From Bordetella parapertussis (GTDB lineage: Bacteria; Pseudomonadota; Gammaproteobacteria; Burkholderiales; CAIKXV01), in contig CAMDXD010000238.1 of assembly GCA_945877995.1 (NCBI GenBank), forward strand, positions 1-6,420: DNA of 6,420 nt, written 5' to 3'. The notes beneath the pieces are model-generated. The model was not told the DNA's origin. It did no database searches and saw only the letters and a program-made list of their open reading frames with translations. Each line of letters begins with the position of its first letter. Positions within the stretch are counted from its first letter, which is position 1. Shown here in pieces: positions 1 through 6,386 of this stretch. The position numbers were made by a program, and so were the translations under genes.

Positions 1-862
1 CGACGATCTCGCTGCCAGTGGCCTTCCACACGCCAGCGTGGCTGCAGATGTAGTCGAGCGCGCGCTGCAGGCCGCCGATGCGGTGCGGAACACCGATGAT
101 GAACGGATGCAGGCAGATGGCCATCACGCGCGCCGAATGCTCGGCCTCGCGGTAGAGCACGTCGAACTGGTGCTTGATCATCAGCTCGAACTCCTCGATG
201 GACCGGTCGCGGTAGTAGAGCTGCGGCGAGTCGTTGATCTCGTAGGAGTACGGCAGGTAGACCAGTTCGCGGTTGCCGACGTTCATGCGGTACGGCTGGT
301 CGTCGTTGACCCAGTCGGACACGTAAAGGCAGCCCTCGTCGGCCAGCAGGTCGAGCGTGTTCCACGTCTCCGCCAGGCCGGAGCCGAGCCATCCGACCGG
401 CTTCTTCCCGGTCGCCTGCCGGATGCGCTCGAGCGCATCGCGGATCACCGTGCGCTCGGCCTCGCGGTCGAGGCCGGTCAAGCGCTGGCTGTTGGTCTTG
501 TTGTGCCCCATGAACTCCCAGCCGAGCTTCACTGCGTCTTCGACGATCTGCGGATGCCGGTCGCAGACGTCGCTGTTGATGGTGGCGGTCGCGCGGATGC
601 CGAACTTCTCGAGCACCTCCATGATGCGGAATATCCCTACGCGGTTGCCGTAGTCGCGCTGGCCCCAGGCGCGCACGGTCGGCGCATCGGCTGCATTGCC
701 GCTCGCCTTCTCCCAGGGGTGTCCCGGTAGCGGGCGCGTGAGCGGGAAGAACTCGATGTTCGGCACCACCCAAAGGGCAAGCCGGGCGCCGTTGGGCCAC
801 TGCCAGGGGACGCGCCGGTTGATCGGGGAGTACTCGAACGGGCCATAGTCGCTGGGTTCCAT
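1..862 (-). CDS. Polysaccharide deacetylase family (CE4, PuuE/allantoinase-like), 3' end missing
   Basis: An open frame runs from ATG at 862 to the window edge without a stop: 287 residues, probably lacking only the last few. The sequence fits the PuuE-like branch of the NodB/CE4 fold: INSDVCD with Asp98, WEFMGH with His120 and a following NKTNS, GWLG at 157-160, DWVNDDQPY at 183-191, PYSYEIND at 204-211, and LHP with His252 followed by a HAGVWKATGSEI end. Known relatives hydrolyse C-N bonds: PuuE is an allantoinase, others deacetylate sugars. The canonical two-Asp TxDD motif is reduced to a single Asp (NSD), as I expect for PuuE-like proteins, so a sugar-deacetylase role should not be assumed. 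No signal peptide is seen, so it is probably cytoplasmic. ATG 862 is preferred over the in-frame ATG 868 because GAGAGG lies 6 nt upstream of it. It follows the MmgE/PrpD pair in the same direction after a gap of about 130 nt with its own motif. The substrate is unknown. Confidence 0.85.
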   Translation of the reverse strand, partial: MEPSDYGPFEYSPINRRVPWQWPNGARLALWVVPNIEFFPLTRPLPGHPWEKASGNAADAPTVRAWGQRDYGNRVGIFRIMEVLEKFGIRATATINSDVCDRHPQIVEDAVKLGWEFMGHNKTNSQRLTGLDREAERTVIRDALERIRQATGKKPVGWLGSGLAETWNTLDLLADEGCLYVSDWVNDDQPYRMNVGNRELVYLPYSYEINDSPQLYYRDRSIEEFELMIKHQFDVLYREAEHSARVMAICLHPFIIGVPHRIGGLQRALDYICSHAGVWKATGSEIV

Positions 863-868
863 CTGCAT

Positions 869-874
869 CCTCTC
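869..874 (-). promoter_or_regulatory. Ribosome binding site that sets the deacetylase start
   Basis: On the minus strand GAGAGG is followed by ATGCAG and then ATG. The purine run abuts the first ATG (868), leaving no spacer, but sits 6 nt from the second ATG (862). This favours 862 as the true start. Confidence 0.55.
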
Positions 875-917
875 GGGGCGCTGTGAAGATGGAAGTCTTG
901 CACAACGAATGCGCACA

Positions 918-950
918 GTAAAATGCATTGACGTCGCTGCATTGATGCGC
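918..950 (+). promoter_or_regulatory. Operator-like two-block motif, copy A (upstream of the deacetylase gene)
   Basis: GTAAAATGCA (918-927), an 11-nt spacer, then GCATTGATGCGC (939-950). The same arrangement, with one mismatch outside the spacer, occurs at 6297-6264 beside the LysR gene. AATGCA (922-927) and TGCATT (938-943) form a perfect 6-bp inverted repeat, and GCAT/ATGC around a central TG forms a second small dyad. TGCATTGA is also directly repeated (924-931 and 938-945). The motif lies about 55-90 bp upstream of the deacetylase start, a usual place for a LysR-type regulator site. Binding by the LysR encoded here is inferred. The first block also contains TAAAAT, a -10-like hexamer pointing rightward, away from the deacetylase, so a promoter reading is possible. 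Confidence 0.45.
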
Positions 951-1007
951 GGCAGGCATCAGCCGCGACCCGGCGCCCCTTCGGGCGAGGCAGCTCAGCC
1001 TGCCGTG
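948..1007 (-). other. Stem-loop across the end of the second MmgE/PrpD gene
   Basis: GGCAGGC (951-957) pairs with GCCTGCC (998-1004), extendable by C950-G1005, a wobble, and C948-G1007. A smaller hairpin with a 5-bp CGCCC/GGGCG stem and 4-nt loop (974-987) lies inside. The outer stem includes the gene's stop codon (995-997). There is no T-run directly after it on the minus strand, so it is not a classical intrinsic terminator. It could attenuate read-through into the deacetylase gene or stabilise the upstream mRNA end. Its 3' arm touches copy A of the operator-like motif. Confidence 0.3.
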
Positions 1008-2371
1008 GAAAGCGCCAGCCCCCGGCAGTCGTCCACCGATTCGAGCGCCATCAACTGCTCCAGCAGCCGCGCAGCCGCGGGGAAGCGGCCCGCCATGCGC
1101 AGGAACTTGGCGCCCATCTCGTCATCCGACAGCGGCGATTCGGGCGTGCCACGGAAATCGTCGGCGTGGCGCTCGAAGCGCCGCCCGTCGGCAAGCACGA
1201 CACGCACCCGGCTGGCCCAGGCCGACCGTCCCGGCATCGAATCCGCGAACGGCTCGAGTACGATGCGCTGCGCGGCGGCACGGATGCGCGGATCTGCGAC
1301 CCGCTCCATCGAAAATACCGACGGATCGGTCGGGTCTTCGTACAACGCGAGCGCCGCGCAGAAGGGCACGCTGTACTGGGCGCCCGCGAGGTCGACCGGC
1401 GCGGCATTGGCGTGGTGCGACAACACCTTCGGCCCGGCTTCGATCACGAGCGAGGCGACCTGGCTGCCGTCGAAGCCGGCCTCTGCCCTCAACTCGAGCA
1501 GTGACTGCACCGGCGTATGGGCCGTCACGTGGCAACCGTACCGCTTGAAGCAGATCGTGAGCGTCTCGTGCTCGGTCCCCAGCCCGCGCACCATCCGGGA
1601 CGCATCGCCGTCCCGGCAGTACGCCTCGAGGAAGCCGAAGCGCCCCTCCAGCACGGTGTCCGGTCCTTCATAGCCTTCGGCCGCCAGCCGTGCAGCGAGC
1701 ACCCCGGCCTCGGCTGCACGGCCCATGTGCAGCCGTTTGACCATCGCGCCGTTGCCCGCCTTCGCGAACGCGAGCAGTCCACCGCCCAGGGAACCGGCGA
1801 TGCCCAGCGCATTGCAGGTCTTGCCGGCATCCAGCCCGAGCAGGTGGCAGGCCACCACCGCCGCACCATAAGGACCGGTGAGCCCCGGCGCGTGGAAGCC
1901 CAGCGTCTCGCTCGAGTGCCGTGAAGCGACGCCGATGCGGAACATCACCTCGCAGCCGGCGACGAACGCCACCAGCAGGCTGCGTCCGTCGGCACCGAGT
2001 TCCTCGCCGATGGCCAGCGCTGCCGGCCATAGTGTCGCCCCCGGATGCACGCCCGCCCCCGGTTTGCGCAGGCTGTCCAGTTCGAACGCATGCGCAAGCA
2101 CGCCGTTGGCCAGGGCAGCGTGGGCCGCGTTGGACCTCACCGACGTGCCGATCACGCGGCACGGGGAACCGGCGACGCCCTGCTGCCGCGCAAACCCGGC
2201 GGCGATCCCGCCCCACGGAAGCCCGGCACCGAACAGGCTCGCGCCGACGGTATCGACAATGCACTGCCGGGCGCGCGCGACCACCGAAGCCGGCAGCGCG
2301 TCCGCGCGCAGTCCGGCCGCGTAGACGGCGAGCGTGCGCGCGGCAGTCGGCGCGCCTGCTTCGGCAATCAT
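995..2371 (-). CDS. MmgE/PrpD family protein (second of a tandem pair)
   Basis: A 458-residue protein of usual length for the MmgE/PrpD family, which includes 2-methylcitrate dehydratase, cis-aconitate decarboxylase and iminodisuccinate epimerase. Family landmarks (numbered from ATG 2371): NGVLAHAFELDS at 89-100, HPG with His109, GFHAPG with His160, GAMVKRLHMGRAAEAG with Lys212, and FKRYGCHVTAH with Lys276, His281 and His285. The N-terminal helical domain covers roughly 1-255 and the C-terminal lid domain the rest. As I recall human cis-aconitate decarboxylase, the positions matching His103, His159, Lys207, Lys272 and His277 are kept, but Asp93 is Glu97 and Thr97 is Leu, so the same reaction is not assured. 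The upstream gene's stop TGA (2376-2374) is 2 nt away; an in-frame TTG at 2377 would overlap it and add two residues. ATG is preferred. No clear Shine-Dalgarno is seen, which suggests translational coupling. Homologous to, but clearly diverged from, the preceding gene. The substrate is unknown. Confidence 0.94.
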   Translation of the reverse strand: MIAEAGAPTAARTLAVYAAGLRADALPASVVARARQCIVDTVGASLFGAGLPWGGIAAGFARQQGVAGSPCRVIGTSVRSNAAHAALANGVLAHAFELDSLRKPGAGVHPGATLWPAALAIGEELGADGRSLLVAFVAGCEVMFRIGVASRHSSETLGFHAPGLTGPYGAAVVACHLLGLDAGKTCNALGIAGSLGGGLLAFAKAGNGAMVKRLHMGRAAEAGVLAARLAAEGYEGPDTVLEGRFGFLEAYCRDGDASRMVRGLGTEHETLTICFKRYGCHVTAHTPVQSLLELRAEAGFDGSQVASLVIEAGPKVLSHHANAAPVDLAGAQYSVPFCAALALYEDPTDPSVFSMERVADPRIRAAAQRIVLEPFADSMPGRSAWASRVRVVLADGRRFERHADDFRGTPESPLSDDEMGAKFLRMAGRFPAAARLLEQLMALESVDDCRGLALSTAG

Positions 2372-2373
2372 GC

Positions 2374-3771
2374 TCAACGGACGAGCAGTTCGCCGAGCGA
2401 CGAGGCGTCCGCCAACGACTCCAGGCCGAGGATCGCATCGCGCAGCGCCTCGACCTTGCGCGGGGGCAATGCCTTCGAAGCCAGCTTGTCGAACTTTTCG
2501 ACCACGTCGGCGTCGGAGGCGAAGCGGTACTCGCTGCCGCGCGCCGACTCGACCCGCCGTTCAAAGCGCGTGCCGTCCTTCAGCCAGAGTTCCACCCGCA
2601 CCTCGTGCCGGTACTTCGCGCCCTTCGCGGTGATCACGTCGTCATGCATGACGGCGACCTTCTGCGCGATGCGCATGCGCTCGGGGTCGGCCACCTTGTC
2701 TTCGGTGAACTGATCGACGAAGCAGTCGCCCTCGAGCAGCCAGGTCGCCACGCAGTACGGCAGGTTCAGTTGCGCCGAGGTGAGCCCCTGCGGCACGTAC
2801 TTCCAGCCGACATGGTCCATCGTCACCTGCGACCCGTGCACGAGGATGCGGTCCACCTCCTCCGCCCCGAACGCCCGCTCGGACTGCATGTCGCGGATCG
2901 CGTCGAGCGTGGTGTGGTTGCTGCCGACGCAGGAATAGAACTTCAAGGCCACGCCCATCGTCTGCCAGGTGGTGCCGAACCCGGCAGTGAGCTCCGACAG
3001 GTTGAAGCGGTCGGTCGAGCGCGAGAACGTCGTGCAGTAGCCGCCGTACTCGCTCTCGAGCACGTTGACGATGCCGGTCAGGCCCTCGCGCGCGAACAGC
3101 GCGCCGTACAGGCCGCTCTGCGAAGACCGGCCGGCGTGCACCCGCTTGACCATCGCCCCGTACTGCGCGGCCATCAGGCCGGCGGCCTGGGTACCGGCGA
3201 TGCCCAGCGCATGCACGGTGCGCTCGGCATCGAGGCCGAGGCCGCGTGCGGCGCCGGCAGCCGCGGAGAACACGCCCAGCGTGGCACCGGAATGCCAGCC
3301 CTGCGCGATATGTTCCGGGCCCATGCACAACCCGACGCGCGGGCCGATCTCGTAACCTGCCACCGCGGACGTGAGGAACTCGCGCCCGGTCATGCCCGGA
3401 CGCATCTGCGCGACGGCGATCAGCGCCGGCAGCACCACCGCGCCGACATGCAGAACCCCGGCCCGATGGACGTCATCGAGCTCGAAGCCCTGCACCTGGG
3501 TGCCGTTGACCAGGGCCGCATGCGGTGCCGACAGGCGCTGGTCGGTACCCCACACCGGGCAGGTACGCGTGCTGTCGACCGCGGCCAGCGTGCGCTGGAG
3601 GATGCGACTCCATTCGAGGTCCGCCCCATACAGCGCGCAGCCGAGCGAATCGAGCATCAGCAGCTTGATCCGCGCCAGCACCTCGGAGGGTACTGACTCG
3701 TAGCGCAGCCCCGAGACGAACTCCGCGATGCCCCGTGTATAGCGGTTGTCGCTGCCGGCGTCGTGTGCCAT
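2374..3771 (-). CDS. MmgE/PrpD family protein (first of a tandem pair)
   Basis: A 465-residue full-length MmgE/PrpD protein, cytoplasmic, with no signal peptide. Landmarks: NGTQVQGFELDDVH at 89-102, LHVG with His108, GWH with His160, GAMVKRVHAGRSSQSG with Lys209, LKFYSCVGSNH with Lys277 and His286, and LNLPYCVATWLLEGD near 336-349. The family catalyses dehydration, decarboxylation or epimerisation of small di- and tricarboxylates. Compared with its downstream neighbour, the usual His in NGxxxH is Gln94, HPG is HVG, and the position matching His281 of the neighbour is Val282. So this copy has fewer of the family's candidate catalytic histidines and may act on a different substrate or as a partner subunit. 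It starts 3 nt after the stop of the flavoprotein gene, without a strong Shine-Dalgarno, which points to an operon with translational coupling. The start MAHDAGSDNRYTRGIAEFV fits the family's N terminus. Confidence 0.95.
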   Translation of the reverse strand: MAHDAGSDNRYTRGIAEFVSGLRYESVPSEVLARIKLLMLDSLGCALYGADLEWSRILQRTLAAVDSTRTCPVWGTDQRLSAPHAALVNGTQVQGFELDDVHRAGVLHVGAVVLPALIAVAQMRPGMTGREFLTSAVAGYEIGPRVGLCMGPEHIAQGWHSGATLGVFSAAAGAARGLGLDAERTVHALGIAGTQAAGLMAAQYGAMVKRVHAGRSSQSGLYGALFAREGLTGIVNVLESEYGGYCTTFSRSTDRFNLSELTAGFGTTWQTMGVALKFYSCVGSNHTTLDAIRDMQSERAFGAEEVDRILVHGSQVTMDHVGWKYVPQGLTSAQLNLPYCVATWLLEGDCFVDQFTEDKVADPERMRIAQKVAVMHDDVITAKGAKYRHEVRVELWLKDGTRFERRVESARGSEYRFASDADVVEKFDKLASKALPPRKVEALRDAILGLESLADASSLGELLVR

Positions 3772-3774
3772 CGC

Positions 3775-5271
3775 TCAGGCTGCCTTGCCGGTCGCTGCCA
3801 GGCCGGCGCCACGGCCCGCAATGCGCCCGAACACCGCCCCCGACACCAGGCCGCTGCCGCTCGGATAGTTGAAGTAGAACAGGCCACCGACCATCTCGCC
3901 ACAGGCATACAACCCCGGGATCGCCTGCTGGTGGGAGTCGACCACCTGCCCGGTATCGTGCTGGATGCGCACGCCGCCGAAGGTGAAGGTGATGCCGCAG
4001 GTGGTCGAATAGGCATCGTAGGGCGGCGCGTCGAGCGCCTGCGCCCAGTTCGACTTCGCCGGCTCGATGCCGGTGGTGCCCTTGCCATCCTTTACCGTCT
4101 GGTCGAACTTCACGTCCTTGTTCACCGCCGCGTTGTATGCGTGCACCGTCTTCAGGAACTGCTCGCCGTCGACCCCCTCGAGCTGAGCGGCGAGGCCCTC
4201 GAGCGTGTCCGAACTGACCTTGGTCACGAACTTGATCCGGTACTCCGAACGCAGCAGGTGCTTGACCTTCGAATCGAACACCTGCCAGGCGAACTGCCCC
4301 TGCTGCTTGAGCACTTCGCCGCCGTACTTGGCGTAGGTGAACGAATGGAAATCCCAGCCTTCGTCGACGAAGCGATTGCCATCGGAATTGATCAGCAGGC
4401 CGAAGATGTAGCTGTGCTTCTGGAACTGGTCGCCGACGTTGACGTCGCCGAACTCGGGCGCATAGCGGTCCCAGCCGGTCGCGTGGCAGCCCGACCAGTT
4501 GCCGTAGGGTGCGGCGCCGATGTCGAGCGCCATCTTCAGGCCGTCGCCGACGTTGAAGCGCGAGCCGCGTACCTTGGCCAGTTCCCAACCCGGGCCGAGG
4601 TACTTCGTGCGCCACTCGGGGTTCGCCTCGAAGCCGCCGCAGCCGAGCACCACCGACTTGGCCTGGAACTCGATCACCTCGCCGTTGCGCCGTGCGCGCA
4701 CGCCCGACACCTTCACGCCGTCGTAGATCAACGACAGCGCGCGCGTCTCGTACAGCACTTCGATGCCGGCCTTCGCCACCGCTGCATCGAGGTAGCGCAC
4801 CAGACCCGCGCCGCCGCCGGACACCTCGATCGGCAGCCGGCCGAAGAACTTGCGCTTGCCGTTCACCATGCCCGACTGGCGGCCGAAGTTCGGCACGAAG
4901 CGGGCGCCCTTGCCGCGCAGCCAGGCCATCACGTCGAGGCTCTGGGTGACCAGCGTCTCGGACAGTTCAGGGTCGGTGCGGAACTGGGTCAGGCGGAACA
5001 GGTCGTCGAAGTACTCTTCCTTCGTGTTGGTGCCGAAGTCGCTGTTGGCTTCCTCTTCGTCGGTGATGTCGGTCACCCGCCGGAGGTCATCGACCGACGC
5101 GTAGGCGAAACGCATCACGCCGCCGGCGAAGCGGCTGTTGCCGCCCGATTCGTCCTCGGATGCTGCCTCGAGCACGATCACGCTGGCACCCTGGTCGCGC
5201 GCCGACAATGCCGCGCACAGTGCTGCATTGCCCTTGCCGATCACGACCACGTCGTATTGCGTCGAACCCAC
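3775..5271 (-). CDS. FAD-dependent dehydrogenase, tricarballylate dehydrogenase (TcuA)-like, fumarate reductase flavoprotein family
   Basis: From GTG 5271 the protein has 498 residues. An N-terminal dinucleotide fold starts at YDVVVIGKGNAALCAA (Gly12, Gly14) with Glu35 after VIVLE, then GGNSRFAGG at 43-51. Further FAD_binding_2 landmarks are LGCGGFEANPEW (209-220), INSDGNRFVDEG (294-305), GITFTFGGVRI (426-436), IPGLYACGE (451-459), NYPSGSGL (468-475) and AVFGRIAG (479-486). The GNAALCAA start, TFTFGG and NYPxGSGL resemble TcuA, which oxidises tricarballylate to cis-aconitate; the substrate here is inferred only. Fumarate reductases carry a His before the FGG-like motif and a catalytic Arg near the C terminus; neither is evident here, so true fumarate reduction is unlikely. 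No heme-binding or export signal is seen. A TcuB-type iron-sulfur electron partner is absent from the window. The gene lies between a LysR gene and two MmgE/PrpD genes, 3 nt from the next start. An upstream in-frame GTG (5286) would add five residues. Confidence 0.92.
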   Translation of the reverse strand: MGSTQYDVVVIGKGNAALCAALSARDQGASVIVLEAASEDESGGNSRFAGGVMRFAYASVDDLRRVTDITDEEEANSDFGTNTKEEYFDDLFRLTQFRTDPELSETLVTQSLDVMAWLRGKGARFVPNFGRQSGMVNGKRKFFGRLPIEVSGGGAGLVRYLDAAVAKAGIEVLYETRALSLIYDGVKVSGVRARRNGEVIEFQAKSVVLGCGGFEANPEWRTKYLGPGWELAKVRGSRFNVGDGLKMALDIGAAPYGNWSGCHATGWDRYAPEFGDVNVGDQFQKHSYIFGLLINSDGNRFVDEGWDFHSFTYAKYGGEVLKQQGQFAWQVFDSKVKHLLRSEYRIKFVTKVSSDTLEGLAAQLEGVDGEQFLKTVHAYNAAVNKDVKFDQTVKDGKGTTGIEPAKSNWAQALDAPPYDAYSTTCGITFTFGGVRIQHDTGQVVDSHQQAIPGLYACGEMVGGLFYFNYPSGSGLVSGAVFGRIAGRGAGLAATGKAA

Positions 5272-5277
5272 GATGCT

Positions 5278-5283
5278 CTCCTT
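5278..5283 (-). promoter_or_regulatory. Ribosome binding site that sets the flavoprotein start
   Basis: AAGGAG on the minus strand, followed by the 6-nt spacer AGCATC and GTG at 5271. It lies downstream of the longer candidate start GTG 5286, whose own upstream sequence has no comparable purine run at good spacing. The shorter start also places the FAD-binding beta strand about five residues from the N terminus, which is usual for this family. Confidence 0.6.
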
Positions 5284-5310
5284 CACTGGTTGTCTTCAGT
5301 CTGTTTCATG

Positions 5311-6261
5311 TCATTTCGCGGCGCCCGCCGCGGCCCTGCCCTTGGCGGGCGCAGGCTTGCGGCCACGCCGCAGCTTCGCGTGGACGCCGAGTTCGGCCAG
5401 CAGCCGGCCGGCTGCGGGCGACAGGGTGATGCCGTGCCGGCGAACGATGCCGAGCGGACGACTGACCCGTGGCGACACCAGCGGACGCGTGACCAGCAGC
5501 GGATGGCGCCCGTCGTCGATCGCCAGCCTCGGCAGCAGCGCGATGCCGAGTTGCGCCTCGACGAAGCCGATCGCGGTGGAGAACGTGGCGTCGACCTCGT
5601 AGAACCAGTCGATGCGCACCGGTGTCTCCGCCAGCGCCAGGTCGAGCAGCAGGCTGCTCGCCGCGCCGGTGCCGACCCGGATCGCACGATGCCCGTCGAG
5701 CGCGCTCCACGGCACCTGCTGGAGCTTCGCCAGCGGATGGCGGCGGTGGCACACCAGCACGAACGGATCGTCGAACAGCGGGTCGAAGTCGAGTTCAGGG
5801 CGGCGCGCGCCGAGGAAGCCGACGCCGAACTCGGCCTGGCCCTCGATCACCGCCTGCGCGACGGCATCGGCACTGCGATCGAGCACGCGCACGCGCGTGT
5901 CGGGATGCTGCTGCTGGAACGCCGCCAGCACCGACGGCAGGAAGCGGTAGGCGGCGGTCTGGATGCAGGCGAGCGTGACATGCCCGGAGACCCCGCCGGA
6001 ACTGCCGCGAAGCTCCGAGAAGGCGCCCTCGAAATCGCGCAGCAGCCGCTGGGCGTGCGGCAGGAAACTGCGTCCGACAGCGGTCAGTGCGACCCGCCGC
6101 GTCGTGCGGTCGACCAGCCGGACGCCGAGCGACGCTTCGAAGCGCTGGAAACGGCGCGACAGCGTCGGCTGCGACCAGGCGAGCGCACTGGCCGCATCGC
6201 CGAAATTGCCGCGTTTCGCGAGCTCGACGAACGCGCGCATGCCCTCCAGGTCGATATTCAT
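5311..6261 (-). CDS. LysR-type transcriptional regulator
   Basis: From ATG 6261 the protein has 316 residues, the family norm. The N-terminal winged helix-turn-helix is clear: LEGMRAFVELAKRGNFGDAA, then ALAWSQPTLSRRFQRFEASL and GVRLVDRTTRRVALTAVG (to about residue 63), followed by a linker helix (to about 90). The LysR substrate-binding domain begins at GHVTLACIQTAAYRFLP, with FGVGFL at 145-150 and LGIALLPRLAI at 238-248. The last 20 or so residues form a basic Ala/Pro/Lys/Arg-rich tail beyond the usual fold. An in-frame ATG at 6291 would add ten residues (MQQRHGIDAQ); family alignment favours 6261, although neither start has a strong Shine-Dalgarno (GGGG lies near 6291). It precedes the flavoprotein gene in the same direction with a 39-nt gap, and so probably controls its own operon. 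TcuR of Salmonella is also LysR-type, a parallel only. The effector is unknown. Confidence 0.95.
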   Translation of the reverse strand: MNIDLEGMRAFVELAKRGNFGDAASALAWSQPTLSRRFQRFEASLGVRLVDRTTRRVALTAVGRSFLPHAQRLLRDFEGAFSELRGSSGGVSGHVTLACIQTAAYRFLPSVLAAFQQQHPDTRVRVLDRSADAVAQAVIEGQAEFGVGFLGARRPELDFDPLFDDPFVLVCHRRHPLAKLQQVPWSALDGHRAIRVGTGAASSLLLDLALAETPVRIDWFYEVDATFSTAIGFVEAQLGIALLPRLAIDDGRHPLLVTRPLVSPRVSRPLGIVRRHGITLSPAAGRLLAELGVHAKLRRGRKPAPAKGRAAAGAAK

Positions 6262-6263
6262 CT

Positions 6264-6297
6264 GCGCATCAATGCCATGTCTTTGTTGCATTCTACC
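6264..6297 (-). promoter_or_regulatory. Operator-like two-block motif, copy B (at the LysR gene start)
   Basis: On the minus strand GGTAGAATGCA (6297-6287), an 11-nt spacer, then GCATTGATGCGC (6275-6264), ending 2 nt before the preferred LysR start. It matches copy A at 918-950: the 12-nt block is identical, the GTARAATGCA block differs at one base, and the spacer length is equal while spacer bases are not conserved. AATGC and GCATT form an inverted repeat. TAGAAT (6295-6290) matches five of six bases of a sigma-70 -10 hexamer directed at the LysR gene, with no convincing -35. A site overlapping promoter and start would suit autorepression, typical of LysR regulators; this role is inferred. 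Confidence 0.45.
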
Positions 6298-6298
6298 C

Positions 6299-6318
6299 CG
6301 GAAGGCGCAACGCTTCCG
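6299..6318. other. Small inverted repeat between LysR gene and divergent start
   Basis: CGGAAG (6299-6304) and CTTCCG (6313-6318) form a 6-bp stem with an 8-nt loop. It lies just upstream of copy B of the operator-like motif. No T-run follows on either strand, so it is unlikely to be a terminator. It may be a protein-binding dyad or chance. Confidence 0.25.
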
Positions 6319-6365
6319 CCTGACGGCCGCGTGGGGATAAGCTCGGGCTTCCTCCTAATGAACCG

Positions 6366-6379
6366 GTGCCGTAAGGCAC
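6366..6379 (+). other. Short hairpin with GTAA tetraloop upstream of 6387
   Basis: GTGCC (6366-6370) and GGCAC (6375-6379) flank the loop GTAA, which in plus-strand RNA would be a stable GNRA tetraloop. The only Shine-Dalgarno-like bases upstream of the possible start at 6387, AAGG (6373-6376), are inside it. Folding would therefore hide that site. Five base pairs is short, so the structure is tentative. Confidence 0.25.
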
Positions 6380-6386
6380 GTCCTCC

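Noticed and set aside
38..730. A 230-codon plus-strand open frame at the left edge.
   Set aside because: The opposite strand encodes the PuuE-like protein with conserved motifs through the same region, so this is its shadow.
909..1673. A 254-codon plus-strand frame that begins next to the -10-like TAAAAT.
   Set aside because: It is antisense to the second MmgE/PrpD gene and Ser/Arg-rich with no fold; the nearby -10-like element is noted separately as a possible antisense promoter, not evidence for a protein.
1921..3696. A 591-codon plus-strand open frame opposite the MmgE/PrpD pair.
   Set aside because: Same reason: antisense to well-supported family members, low-complexity Arg-rich translation, no motif.
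6351..6356. A perfect AGGAGG on the minus strand.
   Set aside because: No ATG, GTG or TTG follows at a suitable distance, so it does not act as a start signal for any visible frame.
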